Below, one piece after another: positions 35,753 through 43,921 of a stretch of 64,000 nucleotides of DNA. The position numbers and the translations under genes were made by a program. The notes under the pieces were generated by a model, which was not told the DNA's origin, ran no database searches, and saw only the letters and a program-made list of their open reading frames with translations. The stretch is from G942493215 sp942493215 (GTDB lineage: Bacteria; Bacillota_I; Bacilli_A; RF39; UBA660), in the NCBI GenBank assembly GCA_942493215.1, contig OW818670.1, positions 806,001 to 870,000 on the forward strand, read 5' to 3'. Numbering within the stretch: position 1 is the first letter of the stretch; every line of letters begins with the position of its first letter.

Positions 35753-36859
35753 CTATAAATTATTTATTATATTAACAATATCATTCATTTTATTCTTAAA
35801 TAAATGCGAATATGTATTGAGTGTTTCATCTATTTTAGTATGTCCTAGATATTTAGCTACCATATTGATATTGGCACCACTATTGATAAGTAGAGAAGCA
35901 CAGCTATGTCTAAAATCGTGTATTCGTATTTCTCTGATTTTTGCTTTATTACAATTACTAATTTTATGAGTCCTAATCTTACCATTACTTATTGGTTCAA
36001 CACCACCGAATACAAACCATTTTTTATTAAAGTTTTGATATTTTTTAAAGTTTTCATAAACTTGCTTTAAGTCATTTACTAATATATCAGGCATAGGTAG
36101 TATTCGATTACTACTCTTTGTTTTTGGAGTAGTAACTCTAAACTTTTTACCTTCAATATAAGATACAACATTTTTATTTACTCTTAATGTTTTATCTTCA
36201 AAGTCAATATCTTCCCAAGTAAGTCCTTTTACTTCACCTCTGCGTAATCCGCAATAGTATAATGTTTCATACAATGCTTTATATAAAATATCTTCTTCAC
36301 AAGCAATGAATTTTTGGAATTCCTCGTAAGTATAAAAATCCATTTCTTTAGGTATTTCATTTGGATTGGTAAAGTTATTCATCTTTAAATACATACTAGC
36401 AAAGTTTAATCCATACCATTTAGTGCCATAATTTAAAATTGCTTTAAAGAATTTATATAAGTGATTTTTATAATTAGTAGATATATTTTGTTTATTAATA
36501 AATTCTTTCCATCTTTCAAAATGTAGAATAGAGAAATCATCTACTTTAACATTATCTAAATCCTGAAAGAATTTAACTCTATCTTTATATGTCTTTATAG
36601 TAGTAAATTTAACTTTATCTGCTTGGTAGTTGTAATATGATAAATAAAGCTCTTTAAAGGTCATATTAGAAGTGTTAACTCCAATATTAGTATATTTAGT
36701 TAAGAACTCTTTTTCAGCGTCTAAAGCTTCTTTTCTAGTGGCATATTTCTTTGAAAAGTATTTTTTTCGTGAGCCATCTAATTGTGTTACCCAATCATAA
36801 AATATCCATTTGCGACCATCTTTAGTTGCTTGTTTTTTGTCTAATAGTTTTACAGCCAT
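35753..36859 (-). CDS. Tyrosine recombinase/integrase (Tn916/ICE type)
   Basis: 368 residues with an N-terminal arm-binding domain (WIFYDWVTQLDGSRKKYFSK, residues 18-40), a SAM-like core-binding domain (about 65-160), and a catalytic domain with R206 in GLRRGE, H314-x-x-R317 in HDFRH, H340 in LGH and nucleophile Y350 in TYSHLF. All catalytic residues are present, so it should be active. Its 3' end faces attachment copy A. AGGAGGAAATAAT precedes ATG 36859. Confidence 0.95.
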   Translation of the reverse strand: MAVKLLDKKQATKDGRKWIFYDWVTQLDGSRKKYFSKKYATRKEALDAEKEFLTKYTNIGVNTSNMTFKELYLSYYNYQADKVKFTTIKTYKDRVKFFQDLDNVKVDDFSILHFERWKEFINKQNISTNYKNHLYKFFKAILNYGTKWYGLNFASMYLKMNNFTNPNEIPKEMDFYTYEEFQKFIACEEDILYKALYETLYYCGLRRGEVKGLTWEDIDFEDKTLRVNKNVVSYIEGKKFRVTTPKTKSSNRILPMPDILVNDLKQVYENFKKYQNFNKKWFVFGGVEPISNGKIRTHKISNCNKAKIREIRIHDFRHSCASLLINSGANINMVAKYLGHTKIDETLNTYSHLFKNKMNDIVNIINNL

Positions 36860-36882
36860 ATTATTTCCTCCTTCTTGCTATT

Positions 36883-36954
36883 AAAACTATCGACCACATC
36901 CAATTTAATTTTAACACTTATTTGATGATTTATAAAGGATGTGGTCATAGTTTT
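36883..36954. repeat. 18-bp inverted repeat between integrase and relaxase genes
   Basis: AAAACTAT and GACCACATCC (36883-36901, 1-nt bulge) are complementary to GGATGTGGTC and ATAGTTTT (36937-36954) around a 35-bp loop. It covers the integrase upstream region and ends 5 bp from the mob stop. It could terminate mob, sequester an integrase signal, or be a protein-binding site. Confidence 0.65.
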
Positions 36955-36958
36955 CTCA

Positions 36959-38356
36959 TCATATATAGAAATCTTTGTCTTGTTTTTTATCCTTTTTATA
37001 ATCATCATCTAAATATTTATCAGCCATTTCTAAATAATCATCTTCATACTCTGAAACCTCTTTACCAAAAATCTTATCAATTACTTTAAATAAACGATCT
37101 TTCCATTTTTCCAATGTTCGTTTTAAAATTTCTATTCTTTCTTTTAGAGTATCAATTAGTGTTTTTTGATACTTAATTTCTTCTTGCTGTTTTTCAATAG
37201 TTTCAGCTTGTTCTTTAATAATTTCGTTACGTTTTACTAATTCATCATTACTCTTAAAATCATTATTTTCTTTCATAAGTTTGAAAATTAAGTTATCTTT
37301 TTTATTAAGTTCATTTTCATCGACAACTTTGACTTTCTCTAAATCTTTTGAATAATCAATAATTTTTTCAACATCTTTACTGTTATAACCAGTAAATTTT
37401 TTTGTTGGATTTAATATTTCATTATTAGAGTCTTTAGAAATTTGATTAATAGTGTTTTTATTACTTTGAAGGTCTTTATTGGAATAATCTATTTCTTTTT
37501 TTATTCCGTCTAGCTGATTTTCTAATTCATCAATTTGCCATTCTAATTTAGTTTTGTGCTCAAATTTAGCCCCAACCTTACCACGATCTAATTTAAAACC
37601 TTTACTATTTATAAATTCATTGAATGAATCTTGAAGTTTAGCAAACGAATTTTTTCCACCTTTATTTTTCCAAAACTGATCATTATTTAAGAAACCTCCT
37701 TTAATATTTTCATAAACAATATTTCCAACATCATCACGAAGTAGTTTAGGAACATAAGTTTCTTTTCCATCTTTAGTAAGTGATTTTATTTTTATAACAT
37801 TACCAGCATTATCCTTTTCAAAACATTTTCTTCTAACCTTATTAACAATAGGTAAGAAGTATGCTTGTAAATGTGGTGTATCTTCATCATAGTGAACTTG
37901 TGCCAAGATAATGTTTTCCTCACCAACTTCTTTCTTTAAAAAGTCCATACAGTAATCAAAGTAATCGTATACTTTTTGTGGTATATCACTTTCATCTTGA
38001 ATATCTGGTATCATTACTTTTTGGCCTTTTTTTTCGCCAGTTTGATATGTTCTACCACTATCTTTAAACTTCATTCCTAGACTTTGGAAAAATTCATTTC
38101 CACTGGTAAATATAATTCCATTTAACATATTGGTTTTATCTTTATTTTGATATTCTATATTTCTATCATCTAATACTTTTTTAACTTCCTGATATAGATT
38201 TTTTTCTTTTATACCGATATATGTTACATTAAAGTTTGTTCTTTCATCTTCATAATTTCCAGTACCTTTTCTATCTTTCATTTCTATCCCAATGTTATAT
38301 AAATCTTTACTTTTGTATTTAGTTTCAACCCTTAATACTTGTTTTCCCTCGTACAA
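36959..38356 (-). CDS. MobV-family relaxase (Pre/Mob)
   Basis: 465 residues. The N-terminal NYEDERTNFNV block and the HYDEDTPHLQAYFLP motif (155-169) are hallmarks of MobV relaxases, which nick oriT on mobilisable plasmids and elements. The second half is a long coiled coil (about 275-440). The start is TTG 38356 after a GGGGG-rich site; no ATG in frame fits. Its upstream 200 bp is the candidate oriT. Confidence 0.92.
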   Translation of the reverse strand: MYEGKQVLRVETKYKSKDLYNIGIEMKDRKGTGNYEDERTNFNVTYIGIKEKNLYQEVKKVLDDRNIEYQNKDKTNMLNGIIFTSGNEFFQSLGMKFKDSGRTYQTGEKKGQKVMIPDIQDESDIPQKVYDYFDYCMDFLKKEVGEENIILAQVHYDEDTPHLQAYFLPIVNKVRRKCFEKDNAGNVIKIKSLTKDGKETYVPKLLRDDVGNIVYENIKGGFLNNDQFWKNKGGKNSFAKLQDSFNEFINSKGFKLDRGKVGAKFEHKTKLEWQIDELENQLDGIKKEIDYSNKDLQSNKNTINQISKDSNNEILNPTKKFTGYNSKDVEKIIDYSKDLEKVKVVDENELNKKDNLIFKLMKENNDFKSNDELVKRNEIIKEQAETIEKQQEEIKYQKTLIDTLKERIEILKRTLEKWKDRLFKVIDKIFGKEVSEYEDDYLEMADKYLDDDYKKDKKQDKDFYI

Positions 38357-38379
38357 TAATCATTCCCCCTGTCTCTGCG

Positions 38380-38594
38380 AGGTCATTTATGACCTATCTC
38401 ACTAGGGCATAGCCCAATCGTGAGCTAGGAATTGGCATTCCTAGAACCTGCCATTGATTAAATGCTAATGACTAAAGTCAAAAGCCATTTAATCAATTTA
38501 ATAAATTAACTATCGCCACTTTCATTGGCTTCGCCAACAAAACGTGCCACGTTAATTTATTGTTATTAATGAAAATTTCAAGAATTTTCATTAA
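38380..38594. other. Palindrome-dense region, candidate oriT / single-strand origin
   Basis: Seven inverted repeats in 215 bp: AGGTCAT/ATGACCT (38380-38395); CTCAC/GTGAG enclosing GGGC/GCCC (38398-38424); CTAGGAAT/ATTCCTAG (38425-38444); TTGATTAAATG/CATTTAATCAA enclosing GACT/AGTC (38454-38496); TTGGC/GCCAA (38525-38537); AACGT/ACGTT (38541-38553); and a 12-bp TTAATGAAAATT/AATTTTCATTAA (38566-38594) reaching into the ATPase stop. It sits directly upstream of mob, where MobV origins lie. Confidence 0.65.
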
Positions 38595-39531
38595 CCGGTT
38601 CTACATATTTAGCATGATATATTCTATTGGTAGAAGTCCTTTTAAGTTCAATATGTAGACCTTCTTTTTTTAAATTATCAATATTATTATTTAGTAATTT
38701 TCCAAATGTAGATGGTGCTATTTTAAGCTGTAATTTACTCGTTATATCTGATATTACAAAATCAAATTCTTTTTGAGATATAGCATAATTCAAGAACATA
38801 ATTAGATTAATATTTAAATCATCAGTTTCATATTCAGATATTTGTAATAATAAATTACTATCTCGTTTTAAAATTAAATTGAAATTTTCATAATCCCGAC
38901 TTTCATAAGTTAATATATACTTGTCTTTAATATTAGAATCCTCTTTTAAAGTTATCTTACCATCGACTGATCCTTCTAAAGCCGTACTACCTAATAAAGT
39001 ATTATTTTTATTTAGGTGATGTATAAATAATATTGTGAAACTATATCTTTTACATAAATCTCTCAATTTAGGTAAAACAGTTTGTCCTATATCTTGGTAA
39101 TTATTTAGATCATAACCTACATTCAAATCAAAACCACAAAGCATATCAATTATTACTAACTTACCACCATAATCTTGTGAGAAAGTCATTATGTCTAATT
39201 GCATATCCATTAGATTTAATTTTCTTTCATTAGGTTCTTGTTCTATTAAGAAGAAGTTATTGTTATTAAAATTTAGTTTCATCTTTTTTATTCTTTCTCG
39301 TAGTTGTGATGAATTCATTTCTGTGCTGATATATAGTACAGGAGATGGGTTTGTATCAAATCCTAAAAATGTTGTTCCTGTTGCCACAGAGTTGGCAAGC
39401 TGTAAAGCTAATAACGACTTACCAACTTTTGGTCTAGCAACTAGACAATATAATCCTTGATATTTCATTATTCCATTTATAATGAAGTCTTTTTTTCGTA
39501 CTGCCTTTTCTATATCATTAATTGTCTTCAT
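38578..39531 (-). CDS. RepA/DnaB-like RecA-fold ATPase
   Basis: 317 residues. Walker A VARPKVGKSLLALQLA (31-46), a hydrophobic strand ending in Asp as LVIIDMLCG, and FTILFIHHLNKNN follow the AAA_25/RepA helicase pattern seen in plasmid and IME replication proteins. The C-terminal 80 residues look like a winged helix. It probably unwinds the element after relaxase nicking, allowing replication of the excised circle. AAAGGAGTATAAA precedes ATG 39531; a small HTH gene lies 15 bp upstream. Confidence 0.85.
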   Translation of the reverse strand: MKTINDIEKAVRKKDFIINGIMKYQGLYCLVARPKVGKSLLALQLANSVATGTTFLGFDTNPSPVLYISTEMNSSQLRERIKKMKLNFNNNNFFLIEQEPNERKLNLMDMQLDIMTFSQDYGGKLVIIDMLCGFDLNVGYDLNNYQDIGQTVLPKLRDLCKRYSFTILFIHHLNKNNTLLGSTALEGSVDGKITLKEDSNIKDKYILTYESRDYENFNLILKRDSNLLLQISEYETDDLNINLIMFLNYAISQKEFDFVISDITSKLQLKIAPSTFGKLLNNNIDNLKKEGLHIELKRTSTNRIYHAKYVEPVNENS

Positions 39532-39546
39532 TTTATACTCCTTTCT

Positions 39547-39783
39547 TTATAAATTTTCTTTTGCCATTTTCTGAAGATAATTAATGTTTATTTTGAGTTT
39601 TTTAACAACTTCATCCATAGGTAAAGCATTAGTAGGGAGCAAGTACCCTAGATTTACTAATTCGCTTTTGATTTCTCTTTTTAATTTCAAGGCATTTGAT
39701 TTCCCCATACCAGTTAATTTAATTAGATCATCTAAATCACACCATTGTTTGGATATTAGTTCTAAAGTTTCTTTTGCATTCAT
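39547..39783 (-). CDS. Small HTH protein, possible excisionase (DUF3173-like)
   Basis: 78 residues; DLDDLIKLTGMGKSNALKLKREI is a helix-turn-helix-like segment followed by a short hinge and a second helical part. Its size and position beside replication and mobilisation genes fit DUF3173/Xis-like accessory proteins of ICEs. First gene of the minus-strand operon running through the ATPase and relaxase. AGGTGGATAA precedes the start. Confidence 0.6.
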   Translation of the reverse strand: MNAKETLELISKQWCDLDDLIKLTGMGKSNALKLKREIKSELVNLGYLLPTNALPMDEVVKKLKININYLQKMAKENL

Positions 39784-39841
39784 TTATCCACCTCGCTTTC
39801 TTTCGGTTACATCAGTCAATTTGCTGGCACCTTTTAGTAAC

Positions 39842-39927
39842 ATTATAGCACCAAAAATATCAAAGTCAACACTTTTAAGTTAAAAAACACTAAAAATGTT
39901 GCCAAAAAGTTCCAAGGGTGCTATAAT
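39842..39927. promoter_or_regulatory. Divergent promoters controlling the element
   Basis: Plus strand: TTGCCA (39899-39904), 17 bp, TATAAT (39922-39927) toward the XRE gene. Minus strand: TTGACT (39864-39869), 16 bp, TATAAT (39842-39847) toward the HTH-ATPase-mob operon. Both -10 regions sit in GGTGCTATAAT, so the repressor could bind both alike. Spacing leaves only 29 bp between the -35 boxes. Confidence 0.75.
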
Positions 39928-39950
39928 TGTTTTTATAAGGAGGAATTCTT

Positions 39951-40454
39951 GTGAAAGAAACAGTCGGAGAGTTAATTGCTAAAGGAAGAGAAAGTAATAA
40001 TTTATCAATGCGACAATTAGCAGACAAAGCCAATGTTAGTCATACTGAAATTTCAAGAATTGAATCGGGCGAAAGAGAAATACCTAATCCAAAAACATTA
40101 AGAAAGATCAGTCAATATATAGGTATCAATTATAATGATTTAATGTATGCAGCTGGATTGGGTGCTAAAGTTAGTCCGTTAAATCCATATTTATTAGAAC
40201 ACTATACTAACTTAAAAGGTACGGATTTAGATGAAGCTTTAATAAAAACAAAAGGATCAATTGAAAATAATGAAGTTGTAATTGAGTCATTAAAAAAATC
40301 ATCAGAAGAAAACGGAATTTCTGATGACAAAAAGAGTGTATTGTTAGAAACTATTGAAGATTTAGAATATCAAAATGAAACTAATAAAGAAATTATAAGA
40401 TTACTTGAAAGTAATGTTATTAAAGAGAGGTTAAAAAATGCTAAAAAATCTTAA
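39951..40454 (+). CDS. XRE-family transcriptional regulator
   Basis: 167 residues with an N-terminal HTH (LSMRQLADKANVSHTEISRI, residues 18-37) and a C-terminal acidic coiled coil (about 100-165) likely for dimerisation. Start is GTG 39951 after AAGGAGGAATTCTT. Divergent from the replication/mobilisation operon, it is the probable master repressor. No protease domain (ImmA type) adjoins it. Confidence 0.9.
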   Translation: MKETVGELIAKGRESNNLSMRQLADKANVSHTEISRIESGEREIPNPKTLRKISQYIGINYNDLMYAAGLGAKVSPLNPYLLEHYTNLKGTDLDEALIKTKGSIENNEVVIESLKKSSEENGISDDKKSVLLETIEDLEYQNETNKEIIRLLESNVIKERLKNAKKS

Positions 40455-40890
40455 ATACTTTAATGAAATACAAATAATTAGTAACATAGCTTTATTTATA
40501 GCTTTAATAATTACTCTTACAGTTCAAAAGGAAAGAATATTTCACTTGTACTGGATGATTTTTGGAATCACATTTCTAGGTAATATTTTATGTATTAACA
40601 AGTGGTCTAAAGAAGGTAAAACTTGGTATAAGAATGCAGATAATAATTGGTCGAAAAACTTAACTAGAAAACCATCAGATACATTATTATTTGTAGTAGT
40701 TATATACACATTAATTGTTTGTAGTATATTTATCATCGAATTCTTTGTAAATAATATAATTATGAACAATCTTGTTATAATAATTTACTTTGTTTTAACT
40801 ATTATTTTTGAATATTTTATTTATTTAATAATAAATCATACATTTAAAGAAGTAGAAGATTTAATAAGTACAAATAAAAAATTATATTAA
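40438..40890 (+). CDS. Unknown small membrane protein
   Basis: 150 residues with about four membrane helices (segments near 10-28, 38-55, 82-102 and 108-130). It overlaps the XRE gene by 17 bp and is co-transcribed. No motif recognised. Its place behind the repressor suggests immunity, exclusion or signalling, but this is guesswork. Confidence 0.7.
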   Translation: MLKNLKYFNEIQIISNIALFIALIITLTVQKERIFHLYWMIFGITFLGNILCINKWSKEGKTWYKNADNNWSKNLTRKPSDTLLFVVVIYTLIVCSIFIIEFFVNNIIMNNLVIIIYFVLTIIFEYFIYLIINHTFKEVEDLISTNKKLY

Positions 40891-40898
40891 TCTTATTA

Positions 40899-40963
40899 AA
40901 TGACAGATGACAGTTAAATTCAAATGGGGTGTCCCATATAATTCTGTCATCTGTCATTATTTT
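40899..40963 (+). terminator. Large inverted repeat / terminator after the repressor operon
   Basis: A perfect 15-bp stem AATGACAGATGACAG / CTGTCATCTGTCATT (40899-40913, 40944-40958) enclosing ATGGG/CCCAT, followed by ATTTTT. Each arm contains TGACAGATGACAG, itself a TGACAG direct repeat. Confidence 0.7.
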
Positions 40964-41141
40964 TACTACATATAGTTTTAAAGTATTTATTCCAATTTCT
41001 CCATTGCTTCAGGAGCCCAATATTATTTCTTTTAATATGTGTTTTTGTAATTTTAAATAAATTGCAAGGTGACACAAAAGCATGAAAAATAATATTGCCT
41101 AAAGCAATGGATTTTTTCGGCATAAATAATTGTACAAAAAA

Positions 41142-41205
41142 AGGCAATCCGATACTACGGATTGCTTACTGCGCCAGTTTAATACATTTGACTGACGCAA
41201 AAACA
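41142..41205 (-). ncRNA. Two-stem minus-strand transcript end, possible small RNA
   Basis: On the minus strand GCGTCAGT/ACTGGCGC (8 bp, one G-U) is followed by GCAATCCG-6nt-CGGATTGC and CTTTTTTT, a clear terminator. The upstream promoter is uncertain (a GATAAT-like -10 only). The open frame at 40947-41147 on this strand lacks a ribosome site. The rest of the gap 40964-41281 shows nothing I can identify. Confidence 0.4.
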
Positions 41206-41281
41206 TTATCATATATTAAAAAATAAAATAAATAATTTTAACAAAGCATGTTGTATTTTGTAATAAAATGTCAAAATTTGG

Positions 41282-41310
41282 TTGTTTTTTCCTAAAAATA
41301 GTGCTAAAAT
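41282..41310 (+). promoter_or_regulatory. Promoter of the sugar/natural-product cluster
   Basis: TTGTTT (41282-41287), a 17-bp spacer ending TGC, TAAAAT (41305-41310). Confidence 0.7.
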
Positions 41311-41344
41311 AGTTAACAACTGGTTTAGAACGGGGATGATATTT

Positions 41345-41377
41345 ATGAAAATAGTATCACTTGTGATTAATAATTAA
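41345..41377 (+). CDS. Ten-residue leader peptide
   Basis: MKIVSLVINN, with CGGGGATGAT upstream, ends 12 bp before a terminator hairpin, as leader peptides do in attenuators. No run of a single amino acid is evident, so a sensing role is not clear. Confidence 0.45.
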   Translation: MKIVSLVINN

Positions 41378-41379
41378 GT

Positions 41380-42510
41380 ATGTTTTTGGAAGTAGTTGTT
41401 TTTAATGACTACTTTTTTTTAGAAAAGAGGAGTGATATTATTAATTATTGTGCTGTAATTTTAGCTGGTGGAAATGGAATTAGACTATATCCTCTCAGCA
41501 GAAAAGGTAAACCAAAACAATTTTTGAAGTTGTATAATAAAAATTCTATGATTATTGAGACTATCAATAGAATTAACACTATTTTTCCTAAAGATAAAAT
41601 TTTCATTTTAACAACACATCAGCACGAAACTTTGATGAAAAAAGAATTGAAAAACTATATTGATAATGAGAATATTATAGTAGAGCCCTATCAAAAAAGT
41701 ACAGCTGCTTGTATAGGTCTAGCTGCGATGATAATAAAGAAAAGATTTGAAAATGATAGTGTTATGTGTGTTTTTTCAGCAGATCATTATATAGAAGATA
41801 TTGAAAATTTTAAAATTTCTGTTCAAAAGAGTATAGATTTAGCAGAAAAAAGCAATTCGCTGATTACGATTGGGATTAATCCAACATATCCTTCTACTGA
41901 ATTTGGATATATAAAAGTTGGTGAAAAATTAGATGATAAAGTATATAATGTCGAAAGGTTTATCGAAAAGCCAAATTACGAACAAGCAAAAAAGTTTATA
42001 AAGGACGAAAAATATTTATGGAATAGCGGAATGTTTTCTTGGAAGATATCAATAATTTTAACTTCGTTCGAAAATTTTTTGCCAGATATGTATAAAATTT
42101 TAGAAAAAATATATAAGTCATTAGACAATTTTGATTATAACAAGAATTTTAATTACTTATATTCGCTTATTGATCCTATATCAATAGATTATGGTATTTT
42201 AGAAAAATCAAAGAATGTTGAAGTCGTTTATACAAATCTAAAATGGATGGATATTGGAAATTTAAACAGTTTTTTTAACATTAGACAAAAGGATGAAAAC
42301 GATAATATAATAATTGGAGATAGTTTTCAATATAAAACAACAAATACATCTATATTATCGACTGATAAGTTAATTGTTACATTTGGTATTGATGATCTTT
42401 GTATTGTTGAAACCGATGATGTAATTTTTATAAGTGGTAAGGATAACATTAAAGATATAAAGGATTTACACGACGAAATGGAAAATAGTGATTATAGTGA
42501 ATATTTATAA
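41380..42510 (+). CDS. manC: Mannose-1-phosphate guanylyltransferase-like nucleotidyltransferase
   Basis: Makes an NDP-sugar, probably GDP-mannose, from NTP and sugar-1-phosphate. It shows AVILAGGNGIRLYPLSRKGK(P)KQF (the LAGGxGxRLxPLS/K signature), a CVFSADHYI metal-binding block, a VERFIEKPNYE block, LWNSGMFSWK, and a short cupin-free C-terminus. The start is unsettled. ATG 41380 gives 376 residues but has no ribosome site and spans the attenuator hairpin. Homology begins near N22, and GAGGAG (41427-41432) is 7 nt from an in-frame ATT at 41440, so a non-AUG start there is possible. First gene of the cluster. Confidence 0.85.
   Translation: MFLEVVVFNDYFFLEKRSDIINYCAVILAGGNGIRLYPLSRKGKPKQFLKLYNKNSMIIETINRINTIFPKDKIFILTTHQHETLMKKELKNYIDNENIIVEPYQKSTAACIGLAAMIIKKRFENDSVMCVFSADHYIEDIENFKISVQKSIDLAEKSNSLITIGINPTYPSTEFGYIKVGEKLDDKVYNVERFIEKPNYEQAKKFIKDEKYLWNSGMFSWKISIILTSFENFLPDMYKILEKIYKSLDNFDYNKNFNYLYSLIDPISIDYGILEKSKNVEVVYTNLKWMDIGNLNSFFNIRQKDENDNIIIGDSFQYKTTNTSILSTDKLIVTFGIDDLCIVETDDVIFISGKDNIKDIKDLHDEMENSDYSEYL
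41390..41420 (+). terminator. Attenuator-like hairpin before the cluster
   Basis: AAGTAGT, 11-nt loop, ACTACTT and a run of eight T within the leader, about 85 nt after the -10 box and before the GAGGAG ribosome site of the first gene. Confidence 0.65.
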
Positions 42511-42530
42511 AGTTTTGAAGTGAGGTATAT

Positions 42531-43829
42531 ATGATAGATACAAAATATAATGTCGGGATTATTGGGCTAGGTTATGTAGGCTCGCCATTAGCATATTTAG
42601 CGGCTATTAATGGATATAAGGTAATTGGGATAGATAATGATATTGTTGTGATAGACAAGATAAATAAAAGAGCAAATGCCCCGATGGAGTTAAATAAAGA
42701 TTTAAAAGAATACCCAAACATAAGTTTATTTGCATCAAGTGATTATTCATTATTGACTAATGTAGATATAATTATTATTTGTATACCTACACCTACAAAA
42801 AATAACAAACCTGATCTTTCTATTATGAAAAACGTAATTAATAAAATGAGTAAATTTATAAAAAAAGGTTGTTTAATAATAATCGAAAGTACAGTCGCAC
42901 CAGGTATGACAAAAAAATATGTTGAAGAGTATCTACTAGATAAGGCTGGATTAAATGTAAATAATGATTATGATTTGGCATATTGCCCTGAAAGAATAGA
43001 CCCTTGTAACAAGAAACTCTGGGTAGAAAACATCAACCGAGTTTGTGGGGGGTCATCTTTACATGCTTTAAATAGAGTATGTGATTTTTACAAAACGATA
43101 ATCAAAGCCAAAATTATTCCGATGGGATCAATTGAGGAAGCAGAACTTGTCAAAGTATGGGAAAACTCTATGCGAAATATTAATATTGCTCAAGCAAATT
43201 TACTTGCTATTTTATGTGATAAATATAATTTTTCTATAGATAGATTAACTAGTGGACTTAATAGCAAAATAGAGCAGTTTGGATTGTCGTTAGCCTATCC
43301 TGGTCTTGGACCTGGTGGGCATTGTATTCCGGAAGACATTCATTATTTACTTGATTCATCAAAAAATGATATCAATATTAATTTAGGATTGCTAAAAGAA
43401 TCAATTATAATTAATGAAAACATGCCAAAATATGCTTTTAATAAATTGTTATCTATAATTAAAGAAAATGGCGATGATTTCAAAAAGATGAATATTTTGA
43501 TGCTTGGAATCAGTTATAAGGCTAATTCTCCTGATGTAAGACGCTCACAGGCTTTAAAATTATATGATATAATTAAGAAAAAACATAAAAAAATAACCAT
43601 TCTTGATCCCATTGCTGATAATAAATATTCAAATAATAATTTTAATTATATTTTGGAATGTGAATTAAGAAAAGCAGATGTTGTTATTATAAGTTGTGCC
43701 CACCAGGTATTCTTAAACATAGATTATTCAGGATTTAAAAATATTAAATATTTATTTGATTGTTGGAATAGGTTGGATAAAGAAAATACTATTAATTCTA
43801 AAATCAATTATATTGGGATTGGAAATTGA
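42531..43829 (+). CDS. Nucleotide-sugar dehydrogenase (UDP-Glc/GDP-Man DH family)
   Basis: Oxidises a sugar-nucleotide C6 alcohol to the acid using two NAD+. 432 residues: Rossmann motif VGIIGLGYVGSPLA at the start, VDIIIICIPTP, STVAPGMT, and the catalytic Cys in GLGPGGHCIPEDIHYL, then a C-terminal ILMLGISYKANSPDVRRS block. The pattern is nearest WecC/VipA-type UDP-HexNAc dehydrogenases, but the substrate cannot be fixed. It may use the product of the preceding gene. AGTGAGGTATAT precedes ATG 42531. Confidence 0.9.
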   Translation: MIDTKYNVGIIGLGYVGSPLAYLAAINGYKVIGIDNDIVVIDKINKRANAPMELNKDLKEYPNISLFASSDYSLLTNVDIIIICIPTPTKNNKPDLSIMKNVINKMSKFIKKGCLIIIESTVAPGMTKKYVEEYLLDKAGLNVNNDYDLAYCPERIDPCNKKLWVENINRVCGGSSLHALNRVCDFYKTIIKAKIIPMGSIEEAELVKVWENSMRNINIAQANLLAILCDKYNFSIDRLTSGLNSKIEQFGLSLAYPGLGPGGHCIPEDIHYLLDSSKNDININLGLLKESIIINENMPKYAFNKLLSIIKENGDDFKKMNILMLGISYKANSPDVRRSQALKLYDIIKKKHKKITILDPIADNKYSNNNFNYILECELRKADVVIISCAHQVFLNIDYSGFKNIKYLFDCWNRLDKENTINSKINYIGIGN

Positions 43830-43863
43830 ATTCAATTGTCACAAAATCAGAATCCGTGAATTA

Positions 43864-43916
43864 TATCCTAATTTCATTAAGTCAAAGCAGGATTTCTTAA
43901 AATTAGGATAAGGGGG
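43864..43916 (+). promoter_or_regulatory. Inverted repeat before the deacetylase ribosome site
   Basis: TATCCTAATTT (43864-43874) pairs with AAATTAGGATA (43900-43910), an 11-bp stem that ends 1 nt before the GGGGG ribosome site (43912-43916). It could modulate translation or mark an internal processing site. Confidence 0.5.
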
Positions 43917-43921
43917 TATTT

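Noticed and set aside
40947..41147. 66-codon minus-strand open frame
   Set aside because: It starts with TTG just after a terminator T-run, has no ribosome site and no recognisable domain; the segment is better explained by hairpins and a transcript end. A decayed gene cannot be excluded.
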